Notes: generated from the letters alone by a model not told the origin. Numbered from the stretch's first letter, positions 49,257 through 60,408 are shown. The stretch: DNA of 64,000 nucleotides from Paenibacillus sp. YYML68 (GCF_027923405.1 NZ_BQYI01000001.1:176001-240000); one strand, 5' to 3'. A program made the numbers and translations.

Positions 49257-49604
49257 CTATCGGCTTGTTAACGCATGTAGCTGCTGGGCGCATTCATGAA
49301 GATGGCGAATGTAATCGTCGACCATCGTCTGAATGATTGTCGTGCGCTCATCCACACTGACGTTATCCCGTTCCACGTCAATCAGCTCGACCTTCACTTC
49401 TCGAGCGTCCACATACGTGCACTTGAAGTCGAAGCTGTACAGGTTGCGGCCGGCCGTTACAATATGCACGCGCAGTGCGTTCGTCTCTGCCTCGTCAGGT
49501 AGCACCTCTGCTTTATCAGACGTATTCAGTACCATAGGCAGTGTACGATTCCAGGCTGCTGCAAGCTCCTGCTGGTTGATGCTCAGCTTGTCGGAATGAC
49601 TCAT
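49257..49604 (-). CDS. Conserved-looking protein of unknown function, 115 residues
   Basis: The protein has beta-rich segments (ALRVHIVTAGRNLYSFDFKCTY, cited by its core VHIVTAGRNLYSFDF, and VKVELIDVERD) and an end helix (TMVDDYIRHLHECAQQLHAL). The ATG at 49604 follows GGAGGTGTTAAAG. Genes 49060 and 49257 are only 11 bases apart and are probably cotranscribed. It could be a small regulatory or coat-associated protein; I do not recognise it. Confidence 0.65.
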   Translation of the reverse strand: MSHSDKLSINQQELAAAWNRTLPMVLNTSDKAEVLPDEAETNALRVHIVTAGRNLYSFDFKCTYVDAREVKVELIDVERDNVSVDERTTIIQTMVDDYIRHLHECAQQLHALTSR

Positions 49605-49673
49605 CTTTAACACCTCCATGACTTAAAGTGCGTTTCGTCATGGCATCCTATACGCTGTACCCCTGGCGTAGCG

Positions 49674-52118
49674 CTAACTAATATTCGGTAAGCTGCGATC
49701 TCTCAATGGGATAAAAAACGTTTCCTCAATTTCATCCGCTGGCAGAGGCCGACTGTAGTAATAGCCTTGAATCTCCTTACAGTCGTGATTGATCAATATA
49801 TCCAGCTGCTCCCGTGTCTCAATTCCTTCTGCAATGACGTCCATGTTCAAATGCTGTGCCATCGATATAATGGTGGCGACGATTGCTTTATCGTTATCGT
49901 TACTCGCTATATCTCGAATGAAGGAGCGATCAATCTTCAGCTTTTGTATAGGAAGCATTCTCAAGTAGCTAAGGGAGCTGTAGCCTGTGCCGAAGTCATC
50001 TAAGCTTATTCTTATACCTATTGCTGTTAATTGTCTGAGAATATCGCTAGAGATGTTCTCATCCATCATCATGCTTTCCGTAATTTCAAGCTCCAAGTAC
50101 TGCGGCTCTAGACCGGTTTGTTTCAATACCGCTTGGATGGTGTCAGTAAGACTAGCTTGATGGAACTGTTGAGACGATAGGTTGACCGATACCGGGATGA
50201 GAGGTCCACCGGCATTATGCCATCTCTTCATCTGTGAGCATGCTTCTCTCAGTACCCATTCGCCTAGCTCATAGATCATTCCGGTTTCTTCTGCTATCGG
50301 TATAAATAAGCTTGGAGAGACCATCCCCTTCTCCGGGTGGTTCCAGCGGACAAGCGCCTCAATGCCAACCATACATCCGTCCTTCGTCCGAACCTGCGGC
50401 TGATAATAGACCGTCAGCTGCTGCTCAGCAATCGCACGTCTCAGCTCTGACTCCAGCTCGATTTTTTGCTGCAGCTGCGCATTGAGCTGTCCGGTGTAGA
50501 ACTGGAAGCCGTTCTTCCCGTTCTTCTTCACCTCATACATCGCCGTATCCGCATGCTTCAACAGCTGCTCGGCATCCTGTCCATCCTGAGGATATATCGC
50601 GATGCCAATACTTGCGGATACGTAGAAGTCGCTCTCCTTCAGTCGATACGGCACCGCGATCTCGGCGATAATTCGTTCCGCGAGCTTGGCAAGCTCATCT
50701 GCTTCATAATTTTGGCTGCACAGCACGGTGAATTCATCTCCACCCATACGCGCTAATGTGACAGACATATGCTGGATTGCTCGAAGAATACGGTTGCTCA
50801 CCTCTTGAAGGAATATATCTCCGTACGTATGGCCTAGAGAATCATTAATTAATTTGAATCGATCTATATCGAGCACCATGACGGAGAATCGTTCAACCTT
50901 GCGCTCAATCAGCTTGAGTAATTGTTCATTAAGCATGCGTCGGTTCGGAAGTCCTGTTAATTCATCATGAAAGGCAAGAAGCTGGACCTTTTCCTTGGAA
51001 TTCTTTTCTTCAGAAATATCTTTGGCAATAATGTAACTGCCGACGACCTCTCCACCAATCTCAACGGGGACGTTAATGACGTGGAGGTCCAGTCTTGTAC
51101 CGTTCGGATGCAATATAGCCGTTGAATAGCTTCTGATTTCCCCCTCTAACGCCCGGAAGAACATCTCTCGCGTCTCCTCTTGCTCTTCCTTTACGATATA
51201 AGGAAACAGGTTATCGATTGTCTGGTTATGGAACCATTCGCCGTGTAGTCCCGTTAATTTCTCAGCAGCCTTGTTGAAGTTCAGTATTCGGTAAGAGGTA
51301 TCAATGGAAATAATTGCGTCTTGGTTGTTCTCGAATAACGACCTGTACCATTTCTCACGCTGCGCAATTTCAGAATCTTGCTTGGAGAACCGATTGGAGA
51401 TGTAGATGCCGAACAAGGAAAGCCCTAGCGTCAATAAGGTGCCTGTCGAGATCATATAAGCAAGAAGCTTATGGTCCAATAATAGGCCATCCTGAAGCTC
51501 AAGCGTTTGCCTCACTTTGAAGCTGGCCGCATGCATGCCCGTGTAGTGCATCCCGACAACAGCCGCTCCCATGATGAAGCCGCTGCATATCTTCTTCCAG
51601 CTAAGTCTGCTCTCGCTCTCCTTGCGGAAGTAGAAGGCTAGCCACAACGCAGCTATAGAAGCAATGATGGCGATTATTACGGATAGCATCACGTACCCGT
51701 AATGATACATAATCTCAATCTGCATCGCAGCCATTCCGATATAATGCATCGCTGATATGCCCGCGGCGAGTAATAGCGCCCCGACCAGTAGCTGAGGCAT
51801 TGTCATTTGCTTGCTTCGACCAACGACGAGTAGAGCTAGGAACGATGCCACAACGACAACGACGACAGATGAAATGACGGTAAACATGTTATATGCAACC
51901 GAAACGTCGAGCGAGAAGGCTAGCATACCGACGAAATGCATCGACCATACCCCAAGACCCATCGCCAGTGCACCAAACATGGTCCAGAGCCACCGATGAT
52001 GACCTTCAGACGTCGTAATTCGACCTACTAAGTCGAGAACGGTATAAGAAGCGACTACCGCAACCGCATACGAGAATAACACCAATGTAAGATCGTAAGA
52101 TCCATGAACGTGCTCCAC
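49674..52118 (-). CDS. MHYT-PAS-GGDEF-EAL c-di-GMP turnover protein
   Basis: The N-terminal seven-helix MHYT sensor has three motifs (MHFVGM, MHYIGM, MHYTGM). A PAS domain begins EKWYRSLFENNQDAIISID, then comes a cyclase domain with an intact GGDEF (RMGGDEFTVL) and finally a phosphodiesterase domain with EALVRW, ELEITES and DDFGTGYSSL. Both catalytic sets look complete, so it could make and break c-di-GMP; the sensor is thought to respond to oxygen, CO or NO through copper. The GTG at 52118, seven bases after AGGGG, gives the natural MHYT N-terminus and 814 residues; the frame extends to 52157. It is 13 kb from a c-di-GMP riboswitch and PilZ protein. Confidence 0.9.
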   Translation of the reverse strand: MEHVHGSYDLTLVLFSYAVAVVASYTVLDLVGRITTSEGHHRWLWTMFGALAMGLGVWSMHFVGMLAFSLDVSVAYNMFTVISSVVVVVVASFLALLVVGRSKQMTMPQLLVGALLLAAGISAMHYIGMAAMQIEIMYHYGYVMLSVIIAIIASIAALWLAFYFRKESESRLSWKKICSGFIMGAAVVGMHYTGMHAASFKVRQTLELQDGLLLDHKLLAYMISTGTLLTLGLSLFGIYISNRFSKQDSEIAQREKWYRSLFENNQDAIISIDTSYRILNFNKAAEKLTGLHGEWFHNQTIDNLFPYIVKEEQEETREMFFRALEGEIRSYSTAILHPNGTRLDLHVINVPVEIGGEVVGSYIIAKDISEEKNSKEKVQLLAFHDELTGLPNRRMLNEQLLKLIERKVERFSVMVLDIDRFKLINDSLGHTYGDIFLQEVSNRILRAIQHMSVTLARMGGDEFTVLCSQNYEADELAKLAERIIAEIAVPYRLKESDFYVSASIGIAIYPQDGQDAEQLLKHADTAMYEVKKNGKNGFQFYTGQLNAQLQQKIELESELRRAIAEQQLTVYYQPQVRTKDGCMVGIEALVRWNHPEKGMVSPSLFIPIAEETGMIYELGEWVLREACSQMKRWHNAGGPLIPVSVNLSSQQFHQASLTDTIQAVLKQTGLEPQYLELEITESMMMDENISSDILRQLTAIGIRISLDDFGTGYSSLSYLRMLPIQKLKIDRSFIRDIASNDNDKAIVATIISMAQHLNMDVIAEGIETREQLDILINHDCKEIQGYYYSRPLPADEIEETFFIPLRDRSLPNIS

Positions 52119-52324
52119 ACACATTCCCCTCATTTCAGCCAAAATGTATCCATTCATTATTCATGTCTGTATGGTTCGTTTTAACATACAACCATAGTTA
52201 AATTCTATTTTATGGCAAGCACATTAGAGGCAACCGCTGTTTACGTTAACTTAACGTAAATTATTTATATTCATGAAGACAACCTCCCGTTCACAATTCA
52301 CGCTCATGCCTTTACCAAAGTAAA

Positions 52325-52384
52325 CAAAAAACGACCCCGAAGGGTCGTTTGTATTGTATGTATGGCGGAGAGGGTCGGATGCGG
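52325..52384 (-). repeat. Distal copy of the tRNA-Ser tail plus terminator
   Basis: The tail of tRNA-Ser (GGATCCG-like ATCCGACCCTCTCCGCCA, one mismatch) and the adjoining terminator (AACGACCCTTCGGGGTCGTT plus T6) recur here without a tRNA body. The stem still acts as a terminator candidate. Confidence 0.85.
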
Positions 52385-52562
52385 CCGATGCTTACCATCC
52401 TTCTTCGGAATGTATTGGCGCTTTACGGGTTGTTCACGATAGTTCCCCCTCTCTAAGAAGGCGCTGACATCCGTACACGAAGAATACCTTTACTTGCTTC
52501 TCAATGTCGGCTAACGTTACTCCGTCAATCCCAGCCGATCCGTTCGGTTGCTGCCTCTCAAG
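52385..52562 (-). pseudogene. Remnant of a group II intron reverse transcriptase/maturase
   Basis: On the minus strand one frame reads ERQQPNGSAGIDGVT then LADIEKQ and, after a stop and a shift of frame, EQPVKRQYIPKKDGKHRP. This matches the N-terminal end (RT-0 to RT-1) of LtrA-type proteins, whose consensus contains GIDGVT and YIPKxDGKxRPLGIP. It is cut off at the tRNA-Ser tail repeat. Only about 55 codons remain, with a frameshift, so it is dead. Confidence 0.75.
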
Positions 52563-52563
52563 T

Positions 52564-53565
52564 CTACCGGGTTAACTGCCTGCGGTCTTCTACGTGCGGA
52601 GGCTCCTCCATCCACCCGTGCTTGATCATAAGCTGTCCTCCTTCCTTCAGAAAAGGTACGATCTTTCGCGCAAGCAGCGCCATCGTAACTGGCAGGTCGC
52701 TTCTTAAACTGAATGCACCACCCAGCGCATTGCTACCTAAGCCGAAAGCTGTTAATAAATTGGTCAAATAAAGCATTAGCTTGTCGGAAAATGGTGCAAC
52801 CCTCGAAGCGGTCGCTTTCCCTGCATGTGTAGCAGGCGGCTCGATGAAATCATCCCTTAGATATTCGCCCAAGGTCGTCTCCACATGCTTTGATAATTCC
52901 ATACCTGTAATAAAATATTGCCGCACCTCCGGATGATCAGCGACCTGAGCGAAGCCAATCATCAATTGCATGCCAGTCAAATTCGTCTCGATGGCATGGT
53001 GAATCAATGATATCTCAATCGCATTCAGGGCACGTTTCTCCTTGAATAACGAATTTCCGTTCAAATAATCGTGGTTAACGATGTAATGAACCTCCTTAGG
53101 CAGAGACATGTAAGGTGAACGCGCTAGCACGCCTCTTTCCAATAACAGCTCTGTACATGCATTGAAGCTTTCTAGGGACTGTGCGGTCGCCTTGTTAAAA
53201 AACTGTCGAATATCACTCCTGTAAGACATCGTCGAGTAGACCGCGAAAAGATTCGTCTCGATTTTGCTCATCATATGCATAAACATCAGATCGTATTGGT
53301 AATCAAATAATTTGGGCGCACCATTATACACATCCTTCTCGGTGAAGCCGTGTGGAATGACGGCTCCTTCCGCTCGGAACAAGTCACGAATGGCCGCTGC
53401 GGTTTGTTCGGATTGATCGTATGCCTTCTGAAAAACAGTTCGAGTCTCTTCATCCGCATGCTCCAAAAAATGCTCAAGCAAACGGAGCAGCATCGTTTTT
53501 TCCTGATACGTCATCCATAGATTTCCGAATTCTGTTGATGTCAGCGGGATCATATTCGTGTTCAT
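52564..53565 (-). CDS. DUF3231-family protein
   Basis: A 333-residue, helix-rich soluble protein with two similar halves (LRLLEHFLEHADEETRTVF and IGFAQVADHPEVRQYFITGM each begin a four-helix bundle). DUF3231 proteins resemble ferritin-like or spore-coat CotF-like bundles; His/Glu patterns for metals are not clearly conserved. It starts with GAGGAGG eight bases ahead of ATG. It is enclosed by copies of the tRNA-Ser tail. Confidence 0.75.
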   Translation of the reverse strand: MNTNMIPLTSTEFGNLWMTYQEKTMLLRLLEHFLEHADEETRTVFQKAYDQSEQTAAAIRDLFRAEGAVIPHGFTEKDVYNGAPKLFDYQYDLMFMHMMSKIETNLFAVYSTMSYRSDIRQFFNKATAQSLESFNACTELLLERGVLARSPYMSLPKEVHYIVNHDYLNGNSLFKEKRALNAIEISLIHHAIETNLTGMQLMIGFAQVADHPEVRQYFITGMELSKHVETTLGEYLRDDFIEPPATHAGKATASRVAPFSDKLMLYLTNLLTAFGLGSNALGGAFSLRSDLPVTMALLARKIVPFLKEGGQLMIKHGWMEEPPHVEDRRQLTR

Positions 53566-53777
53566 AACAGCCCCTCCTCAAACAAAGCTTTACTTATGGT
53601 TTGCATGAACATTGGGGTTTATTCGGCTGCTCCCTACGTATTTTCACTAGAGGCGACGGCGGCCGCGTCCATCAGCCGTCCGAACCGTTGGCTCGCCCAA
53701 GGGATGCCTGCACCTGCCGAGTCCTCGCGCGACCGGACTTGCACCGACTAGAAGATGCGTGCTTTAGCTGGCACGCC
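53566..53777. other. Noncoding stretch between DUF3231 and the middle tRNA-Ser tail copy
   Basis: No gene is supported. The segment is GC-rich on its right side, and it contains no tRNA body. It should hold the promoter of the DUF3231 gene. I see no strong sigma-A motif. Confidence 0.4.
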
Positions 53778-53846
53778 TCCATACCAAAAAACGACCCCGA
53801 AGGGTCGTTTGTATTGTATGTATGGCGGAGAGGGTGGGATGCGGCC
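53776..53846 (-). repeat. Middle copy of the tRNA-Ser tail plus terminator
   Basis: About 66 bases, CCTCCATACC through the terminator to GGGTGGGAT, are identical to the sequence next to the real tRNA-Ser at 53926-53990. The copy then continues ATGCGGCC as in the distal copy. It holds only the last 18 bases of the tRNA. Confidence 0.9.
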
Positions 53847-53929
53847 TTTCAGGCCGACTGCGATGTATTCCTATCGAAGCTATGCTCCGACGAACCTGCT
53901 CTCGTTCTCATCCCACCCTCATGTCCTCC

Positions 53930-53964
53930 ATACCAAAAAACGACCCCGAAGGGTCGTTTGTATT
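53930..53964 (-). terminator. Terminator of tRNA-Ser
   Basis: AAACGACCC TTCG GGGTCGTTT followed by TTT on the minus strand, eight bases after the CCA end. The same terminator is copied at 53786 and 52327. Confidence 0.9.
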
Positions 53965-53971
53965 GTATGTA

Positions 53972-54059
53972 TGGCGGAGAGGGTGGGATTCGAACCCACG
54001 GAGGCTTGCACCTCGGCGGTTTTCAAGACCGCTGCCTTAAACCACTCGACCACCTCTCC
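53972..54059 (-). tRNA. tRNA-Ser (UGA)
   Basis: The minus strand has the acceptor stem GGAGAGG/CCTCTCC, discriminator G, an encoded CCA, the loop CTTGAAA with anticodon TGA and the long variable arm of class II tRNAs (GAGGTGCAAGCCTC). It lies 47 bases after serS, its own synthetase gene. Confidence 0.97.
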
Positions 54060-54106
54060 GGGTGACAAATAGCATTGTATCACACTTAATCAATGAGATT
54101 CAAGCG

Positions 54107-55387
54107 CTACTTTTTGCTGATTCGCTCAATTCCACCCATATAAGGTCGCAGCGCCTCGGGAATTAATACGCTTCCGTCGTCCTGCTGGAAGTTCTCCAAG
54201 ATGGCAGCGACGGTACGGCCGATCGCAAGACCTGAGCCGTTCAGCGTATGCACGAATTCCGGCTTCGCCTTCTGGTCGCGACGGAATCGAATGTTCGCAC
54301 GACGAGCTTGGAAGTCTTGGAAGTTGCTGCAGGAGCTAATTTCCCGATAAGACTGACCGCTCGGCAGCCATACCTCAAGATCATACGTCTTCGAGGACGT
54401 GAAGCCGAGGTCTCCCGTACACAAGGCCATAACCCGATAAGGCAGATTCAGCAGCTGAAGCACCTTCTCTGCATCGGACGTAAGCTTCTCCAGCTCCTCA
54501 TTCGAGCTCTCCGGCGTCGTAAGCTTCACCAGCTCAATCTTATTGAATTGGTGCTGTCGAATCAAGCCGCGCGTATCGCGGCCAGCAGAGCCGGCCTCCG
54601 AACGGAAGCAAGCGCTGTAAGCGACATAATGCTTCGGCAAGTCCTCAAGCGTCAAGATATCATCCCGATGGTAATTCGTTACCGGAACTTCGGCTGTAGG
54701 GATCAGATAATAATCCAGACCGTCCAGCTTGAAGACGTCCTCTTCGAACTTCGGAAGCTGCCCTGTGCCCATCAAGCTGTCGCGATTGACGATAAGCGGA
54801 GGCAGCATCTCCTCATAGCCATGCTGATCCGCGTGCAGGTCCATCATGAAACTATACAGAGCACGCTCCAGACGAGCGCCTAAGCCTTTATAGAACACAA
54901 ATCGCGAGCCCGTTACTTTAGCAGCTGCTTCGAAATCGATAATATCAAGCTGCTGCGCGATCTCCCAATGCGGCTTAGGCTCGAAGGAGAACGACGGTAC
55001 GTCTCCAATTCGGCGCAGCTCCACATTCTCTTCTTCGCTGTGTCCGATCGGTACATTGTTCTGAGGGACGTTAGGAATTGCAAGAATAATCGTATCGAGC
55101 TCGGCTTCCAGCTCACGAATCTCTTCATCGAGCTGCTTAATCCGGTCGCCGACGACCTTCATCTCCTCGATTAAGTGATCTGCATTTTCCTTCGCCTTCT
55201 TCAGCTGTGCCACTTCCTGCGACACCACGTTACGGCGGTTCTTCAGCTGCTCGACTTCCTGTAGCAGCTCTCTGCGCTTCGTGTCCAGCTCGGTGAAGCG
55301 GTCCAGCTCCTCAATTATTTTCCCCCGATTCGCCATCGCCTGCTTGACGAGCTCCAGGTCGCTCCGCAGCAATTTCACATCTAACAA
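54107..55387 (-). CDS. serS: Seryl-tRNA synthetase
   Basis: A class II synthetase with the N-terminal coiled-coil arm (residues 1-105, [15 protein letters not shown]), motif 2 around [19 protein letters not shown] and motif 3 [18 protein letters not shown]. Length 426 is standard. The start is a TTG, preceded by GGAGGGG. It precedes tRNA-Ser and follows pdxT, as in Bacillus. No T-box is visible because pdxT lies only 12 bases upstream. Confidence 0.97.
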   Translation of the reverse strand: MLDVKLLRSDLELVKQAMANRGKIIEELDRFTELDTKRRELLQEVEQLKNRRNVVSQEVAQLKKAKENADHLIEEMKVVGDRIKQLDEEIRELEAELDTIILAIPNVPQNNVPIGHSEEENVELRRIGDVPSFSFEPKPHWEIAQQLDIIDFEAAAKVTGSRFVFYKGLGARLERALYSFMMDLHADQHGYEEMLPPLIVNRDSLMGTGQLPKFEEDVFKLDGLDYYLIPTAEVPVTNYHRDDILTLEDLPKHYVAYSACFRSEAGSAGRDTRGLIRQHQFNKIELVKLTTPESSNEELEKLTSDAEKVLQLLNLPYRVMALCTGDLGFTSSKTYDLEVWLPSGQSYREISSCSNFQDFQARRANIRFRRDQKAKPEFVHTLNGSGLAIGRTVAAILENFQQDDGSVLIPEALRPYMGGIERISKK

Positions 55388-55399
55388 GACAGACCCCTC

Positions 55400-55972
55400 C
55401 TACCTCGTCTCCCGTACCATGTCTATAAAATACGCATGCATCCGCTCATCATCAGTCAGCTCCGGATGAAAGGAAGTCGCGAGCAAGTTCCCTTGTCTTG
55501 CAGCAACGATAGAGCCCTGATACTCCGCCAGCACATCTACAGACTCACCTACTGCTTCGATCAGCGGAGCTCGTATGAAGACAGCTCGTACATCTTCAGC
55601 AATCCCCTTAATAGGCAGATCGGTCTCGAAGCTCTCCCGCTGTCTGCCGAATGCATTACGAGCAACTTGAATATCCATTAAGCCAAGATGCGACTCCTCT
55701 TGACCAATAATATCTTTAGCCAGTACGATCAGCCCCGCGCATGTGCCAAAAATCGGCTTGCCCTGACGCGAATAATCGCGCAGGGCATCGATGAAACCGT
55801 ACGTTCTCATCAGCTTGCCAATTGTCGTGCTTTCACCGCCAGGAATGATAATGCCATCGATCTCATCAAGCTGCTCCGGCCGTTTCACTGCAACACCTTC
55901 ACCGCCGGCCTTCACCACCATGCCGATATGCTCGGCAACCGCGCCTTGAAGCGCCAATATTCCGATCTTCAT
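55400..55972 (-). CDS. pdxT: Pyridoxal 5'-phosphate synthase glutaminase subunit
   Basis: It supplies ammonia from glutamine to PdxS. The class I amidotransferase triad is Cys in [11 protein letters not shown] and His/Glu in SFHPELTDD; the oxyanion PGGESTT is present. The ATG at 55972 behind GAGG gives 190 residues; the open frame to 56068 lies within pdxS. Confidence 0.97.
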   Translation of the reverse strand: MKIGILALQGAVAEHIGMVVKAGGEGVAVKRPEQLDEIDGIIIPGGESTTIGKLMRTYGFIDALRDYSRQGKPIFGTCAGLIVLAKDIIGQEESHLGLMDIQVARNAFGRQRESFETDLPIKGIAEDVRAVFIRAPLIEAVGESVDVLAEYQGSIVAARQGNLLATSFHPELTDDERMHAYFIDMVRETR

Positions 55973-56015
55973 CGTCTCAACCTCTTCCCGCCAGCTGCCC
56001 AAGCTATCGTGCTGC

Positions 56016-56897
56016 TTACCAGCCGCGCTCCTGCATACGCTCGGAGGTTTGCAGCTTCGAAATTTCAATCCCCTTCATTGGGGTACCCAAGTTTTTGGAA
56101 ATATTTGCAATCAGCTCGTAGTCTGTGTAGTGTGTCGTTGCTTCAACGATCGCCTTCGCGAACTTCTCCGGGCTGTCCGATTTGAAGATACCAGAGCCAA
56201 CAAATACGCCGTCCGAGCCCAAATGCATCATCAGCGCAGCATCCGCAGGTGTTGCAACTCCGCCAGCTGCGAAATTCACTACTGGCAATCTGCCTGTCTC
56301 ATGCACTTGAAGGAGCAGCTCGTAAGGTGCGCCCAAGTTTTTCGCTTCAGCCATAAGCTCGTCCTTCGACAAGCTCTGTACTTTACGGAGCTGACCCGTA
56401 ATCATACGCATATGACGAACTGCTTCGACGATATTGCCTGTTCCCGGCTCGCCCTTCGTACGAAGCATGGATGCTCCTTCACCGATACGACGAAGCGCTT
56501 CGCCCAGATCTCTTGCTCCGCACACGAACGGTACTGTGAATTGCTTCTTATCTATATGAAACACTTCATCAGCCGGAGTAAGCACTTCGCTCTCGTCAAT
56601 ATAGTCTACACCCATCGACTCAAGCACCTTGGCTTCTACGTAGTGGCCGATACGCGCTTTAGCCATAACTGGAATGGATACAACCTTCATAACCTCTTCC
56701 ACGATTGTTGGGTCAGCCATACGAGCTACGCCGCCTGCTGCTCGAATATCCGAAGGAACACGCTCAAGCGCCATAACAGCAGATGCGCCCGCTGCTTCTG
56801 CAATTCGCGCTTGCTCCGCATTCATAACGTCCATAATGACGCCGCCCTTTTGCATTTCAGCCATACCTTTTTTTACGCGAGATGTACCTGTTTCCAT
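56016..56897 (-). CDS. pdxS: Pyridoxal 5'-phosphate synthase lyase subunit
   Basis: It makes PLP from ribose-5-phosphate, glyceraldehyde-3-phosphate and ammonia. The N-terminal [17 protein letters not shown], the active-site Lys in [10 protein letters not shown] and the phosphate loop GEPGTGN are present, and 293 residues is the family length. It forms the PLP operon with pdxT 43 bases downstream. Confidence 0.98.
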   Translation of the reverse strand: METGTSRVKKGMAEMQKGGVIMDVMNAEQARIAEAAGASAVMALERVPSDIRAAGGVARMADPTIVEEVMKVVSIPVMAKARIGHYVEAKVLESMGVDYIDESEVLTPADEVFHIDKKQFTVPFVCGARDLGEALRRIGEGASMLRTKGEPGTGNIVEAVRHMRMITGQLRKVQSLSKDELMAEAKNLGAPYELLLQVHETGRLPVVNFAAGGVATPADAALMMHLGSDGVFVGSGIFKSDSPEKFAKAIVEATTHYTDYELIANISKNLGTPMKGIEISKLQTSERMQERGW

Positions 56898-57019
56898 TAT
56901 CCGATTCCTCCTGATTACTAGCCTTGATTGACACGCTCCATATTTGAAAACTAACTAAAGAAATATTTTACATGAACTGTTCTAAATGTACAAGCTATAT
57001 CCTTGCAGGAAAGGGCAGC

Positions 57020-58315
57020 TTACTTGCTGCCCGAAATCGTATCTACGAAGAAGTCCTTGATCGCTCGGAAAAACAATCGGAACCAGCCTGCCTTCTCCAC
57101 AGCCTCTGTTGCAATCAGATTGACGCTGTAATCTTGCCCTCCGAACGATACTTTAGCCTTACCGACCACTTGCCCCTTCTCAATCGGTGCGATGAGCTTA
57201 TCTTCCTCTAGAGCTGCCGCAGACACCTGGAACTGATCGGCTGGCGTACCCTTCTTTGCAATCAGTGTGAGGCCTGTTTCGGTCACAACTGATACCTGTA
57301 GCTCCACACCTTTTTTAATATTTACAGCTTTCAAGGAATCTATTTCAGACTTTGCCGTCAGCACGGTCTTCGCCTCGAAGTTGTTGAAGCCATAATCGAG
57401 CAGCTTGCGTGTTTCCAAGAAGCGGCTTTCTTCCCTTGGTGTTCCCATAACAACACTGATCAAGCGCAGCCCATTACGCTCGGCCGTACCTGTGAAGCAA
57501 TACTTAGCCTCCCTCGTATGTCCTGTCTTCAGCCCATCGAGACCTTCATAAGCGTATTTGGCCAAGTATTTGTTGCTCTTATTATCGGCCAGCATCCAGT
57601 TCCAATTGACCATGGGTTCTGGGTCCTTTTCCCGAAACTTGCGTGTCGGTATTTTCGTATAATCCAGCGTGTTCTTATGCTTCGTAATGATATTACGTGC
57701 GATAATGGCAGCATCTCTGGCACTTAGCATCGTTTCGCCTTGTACCTCCTTCGGCGCATGCTTCCCCATATCGGCCCGAGACAACCCGGTTGAATTAATG
57801 AAGTTCGCTTCCGGAGATAACCCGAACTCCTTCGCCTTCTCATTCATCAGCTTCGCGAACGCTTCCTCTGAGCCTGCAAGATGCTCGGCAAGGGCAATCG
57901 TTGCATCATTCGAGGAGTAGATCGACATCGCCGCGAACATATTGTCTACGGTTGCTTGCTCGTTTAGCGCCAACAGCTGGCCGGAGCCAATCGCATCAGA
58001 GGCCGCCTCCGTCGTATTCACCATATCTGACAACTGAATTTTACCACTGTTCACTGCGTCCATAACTAAATATTCCGTCATCATCTTAGCCATACTGGCC
58101 GGAGGTAATGCTTGATCAGCGTTAAATTCGTACAAGATTTGCCCTGTGGTCGCTTCCATCAAGATCGCGGAAGATGCATTTAGCTGTAGATCTGCGGTAT
58201 TCGTATTAGCGGCACTTGCTTGCTCAGGCTGTGTTAGGGCTAGGGTCGTATTCAACACAAGTGTAGCGGCAATTACAGTACAAATACGTTTCACTTTAAA
58301 AAGCAATCCTCTCAC
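57020..58315 (-). CDS. dacA: D-alanyl-D-alanine carboxypeptidase (PBP5 type)
   Basis: It removes the terminal D-Ala of peptidoglycan stems. A signal peptide ends near EQASAA. The motifs are SMAK (Ser74, Lys77), SSN (about residue 134) and KTG in GLKTGHT. A C-terminal beta-rich domain and an amphipathic membrane anchor (FRLFFRAIKDFFVDTI) follow. The GTG at 58315 overlaps the ribosome site; the TTG at 58306 fits better to AGGAG. It lies between guaB and pdxS. Confidence 0.96.
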   Translation of the reverse strand: MRGLLFKVKRICTVIAATLVLNTTLALTQPEQASAANTNTADLQLNASSAILMEATTGQILYEFNADQALPPASMAKMMTEYLVMDAVNSGKIQLSDMVNTTEAASDAIGSGQLLALNEQATVDNMFAAMSIYSSNDATIALAEHLAGSEEAFAKLMNEKAKEFGLSPEANFINSTGLSRADMGKHAPKEVQGETMLSARDAAIIARNIITKHKNTLDYTKIPTRKFREKDPEPMVNWNWMLADNKSNKYLAKYAYEGLDGLKTGHTREAKYCFTGTAERNGLRLISVVMGTPREESRFLETRKLLDYGFNNFEAKTVLTAKSEIDSLKAVNIKKGVELQVSVVTETGLTLIAKKGTPADQFQVSAAALEEDKLIAPIEKGQVVGKAKVSFGGQDYSVNLIATEAVEKAGWFRLFFRAIKDFFVDTISGSK

Positions 58316-58378
58316 TCCTATGGCAAATGATGTATGAATTAAGATCGTTCTTATTTTACCACAATGACAGCTACATCG

Positions 58379-58438
58379 TAAAAAAACGCGAAAACCTCTG
58401 ACACGGCTTTCTCAATCAGCTTGAGCCGTGCAGAGGTT
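58379..58438 (-). terminator. Terminator after guaB
   Basis: A long stem (AACCTCTG with CAGAGGTT, and inner CACGGCT/AGCCGTG) is followed on the minus strand by TTCGCGTTTTTTT, about 60 bases after the guaB stop. Confidence 0.85.
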
Positions 58439-58495
58439 ATTGCTTTGATGCTTATGATAACGGCTAAGCCGCCTTAGGTAAGCTGATATTCAATA

Positions 58496-59968
<1,473 letters not shown>

Positions 59969-59999
59969 TCATATGTACCTGCCGAAATATATTATTGCA

Positions 60000-60029
60000 A
60001 TCTTACCAAAATGCCAATTTTCATGTCAA
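60000..60029 (-). promoter_or_regulatory. guaB: Sigma-A promoter of guaB
   Basis: On the minus strand TTGACA is followed after 18 bases by TAAGAT, about 47 bases before guaB. An imperfect hairpin with ACAGC/GCTGT ends and a T5 lies just upstream (60032-60068) and may stop read-through. No purine riboswitch is seen. Confidence 0.65.
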
Positions 60030-60102
60030 GCTAAAAACAGCCGCTCTACATGATTGATGAGCGCTGTCACTAAACGTACATATTGAGTATTACCTATTAT
60101 GC

Positions 60103-60148
60103 TAAAAAAGAGCCCCACTGATTATAACTTCAATCAGTGGGGCTCTTT
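60103..60148 (-). terminator. Terminator of the rRNA operon
   Basis: A perfect 14-bp stem GAGCCCCACTGATT/AATCAGTGGGGCTC is followed on the minus strand by TTTTTTAGC, just after the distal 5S gene. Confidence 0.92.
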
Positions 60149-60152
60149 ACTC

Positions 60153-60269
60153 GCTTGGCGACGTCCTACTCTCCCGGGACCCTGCGGTCCAAGTACCATC
60201 GGCGCTGGAAGGCTTAACGGTCGTGTTCGGGATGGGTACGCGTGGTTCCCTTCCGCCATCATCACCAAA
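60153..60269 (-). rRNA. rrf: 5S ribosomal RNA, distal copy
   Basis: The 117-base sequence starts TTTGGTGATGATGGCGGAAG on the minus strand and ends GACGTCGCCAAGC, with the loop sequences CCCATCCCGAACACG of 5S rRNA. It is identical, as far as I can see, to the copy at 63832. Confidence 0.95.
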
Positions 60270-60408
60270 CCGGATTTTTATGCTGACATCACTTCTTCGA
60301 GATTCGACAATAAAATATCCAACCTTGAAAAGGACATGCAGCTTAAAACTCAAGGCGACTTGCACCTTGAAAACTGGATACGAAACTCAAGCACGCTGAT
60401 GCTCTATA

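Noticed and set aside
55388..55399. T-box leader for serS
   Set aside because: pdxT ends 12 bases before the serS start, so there is no space for a leader.
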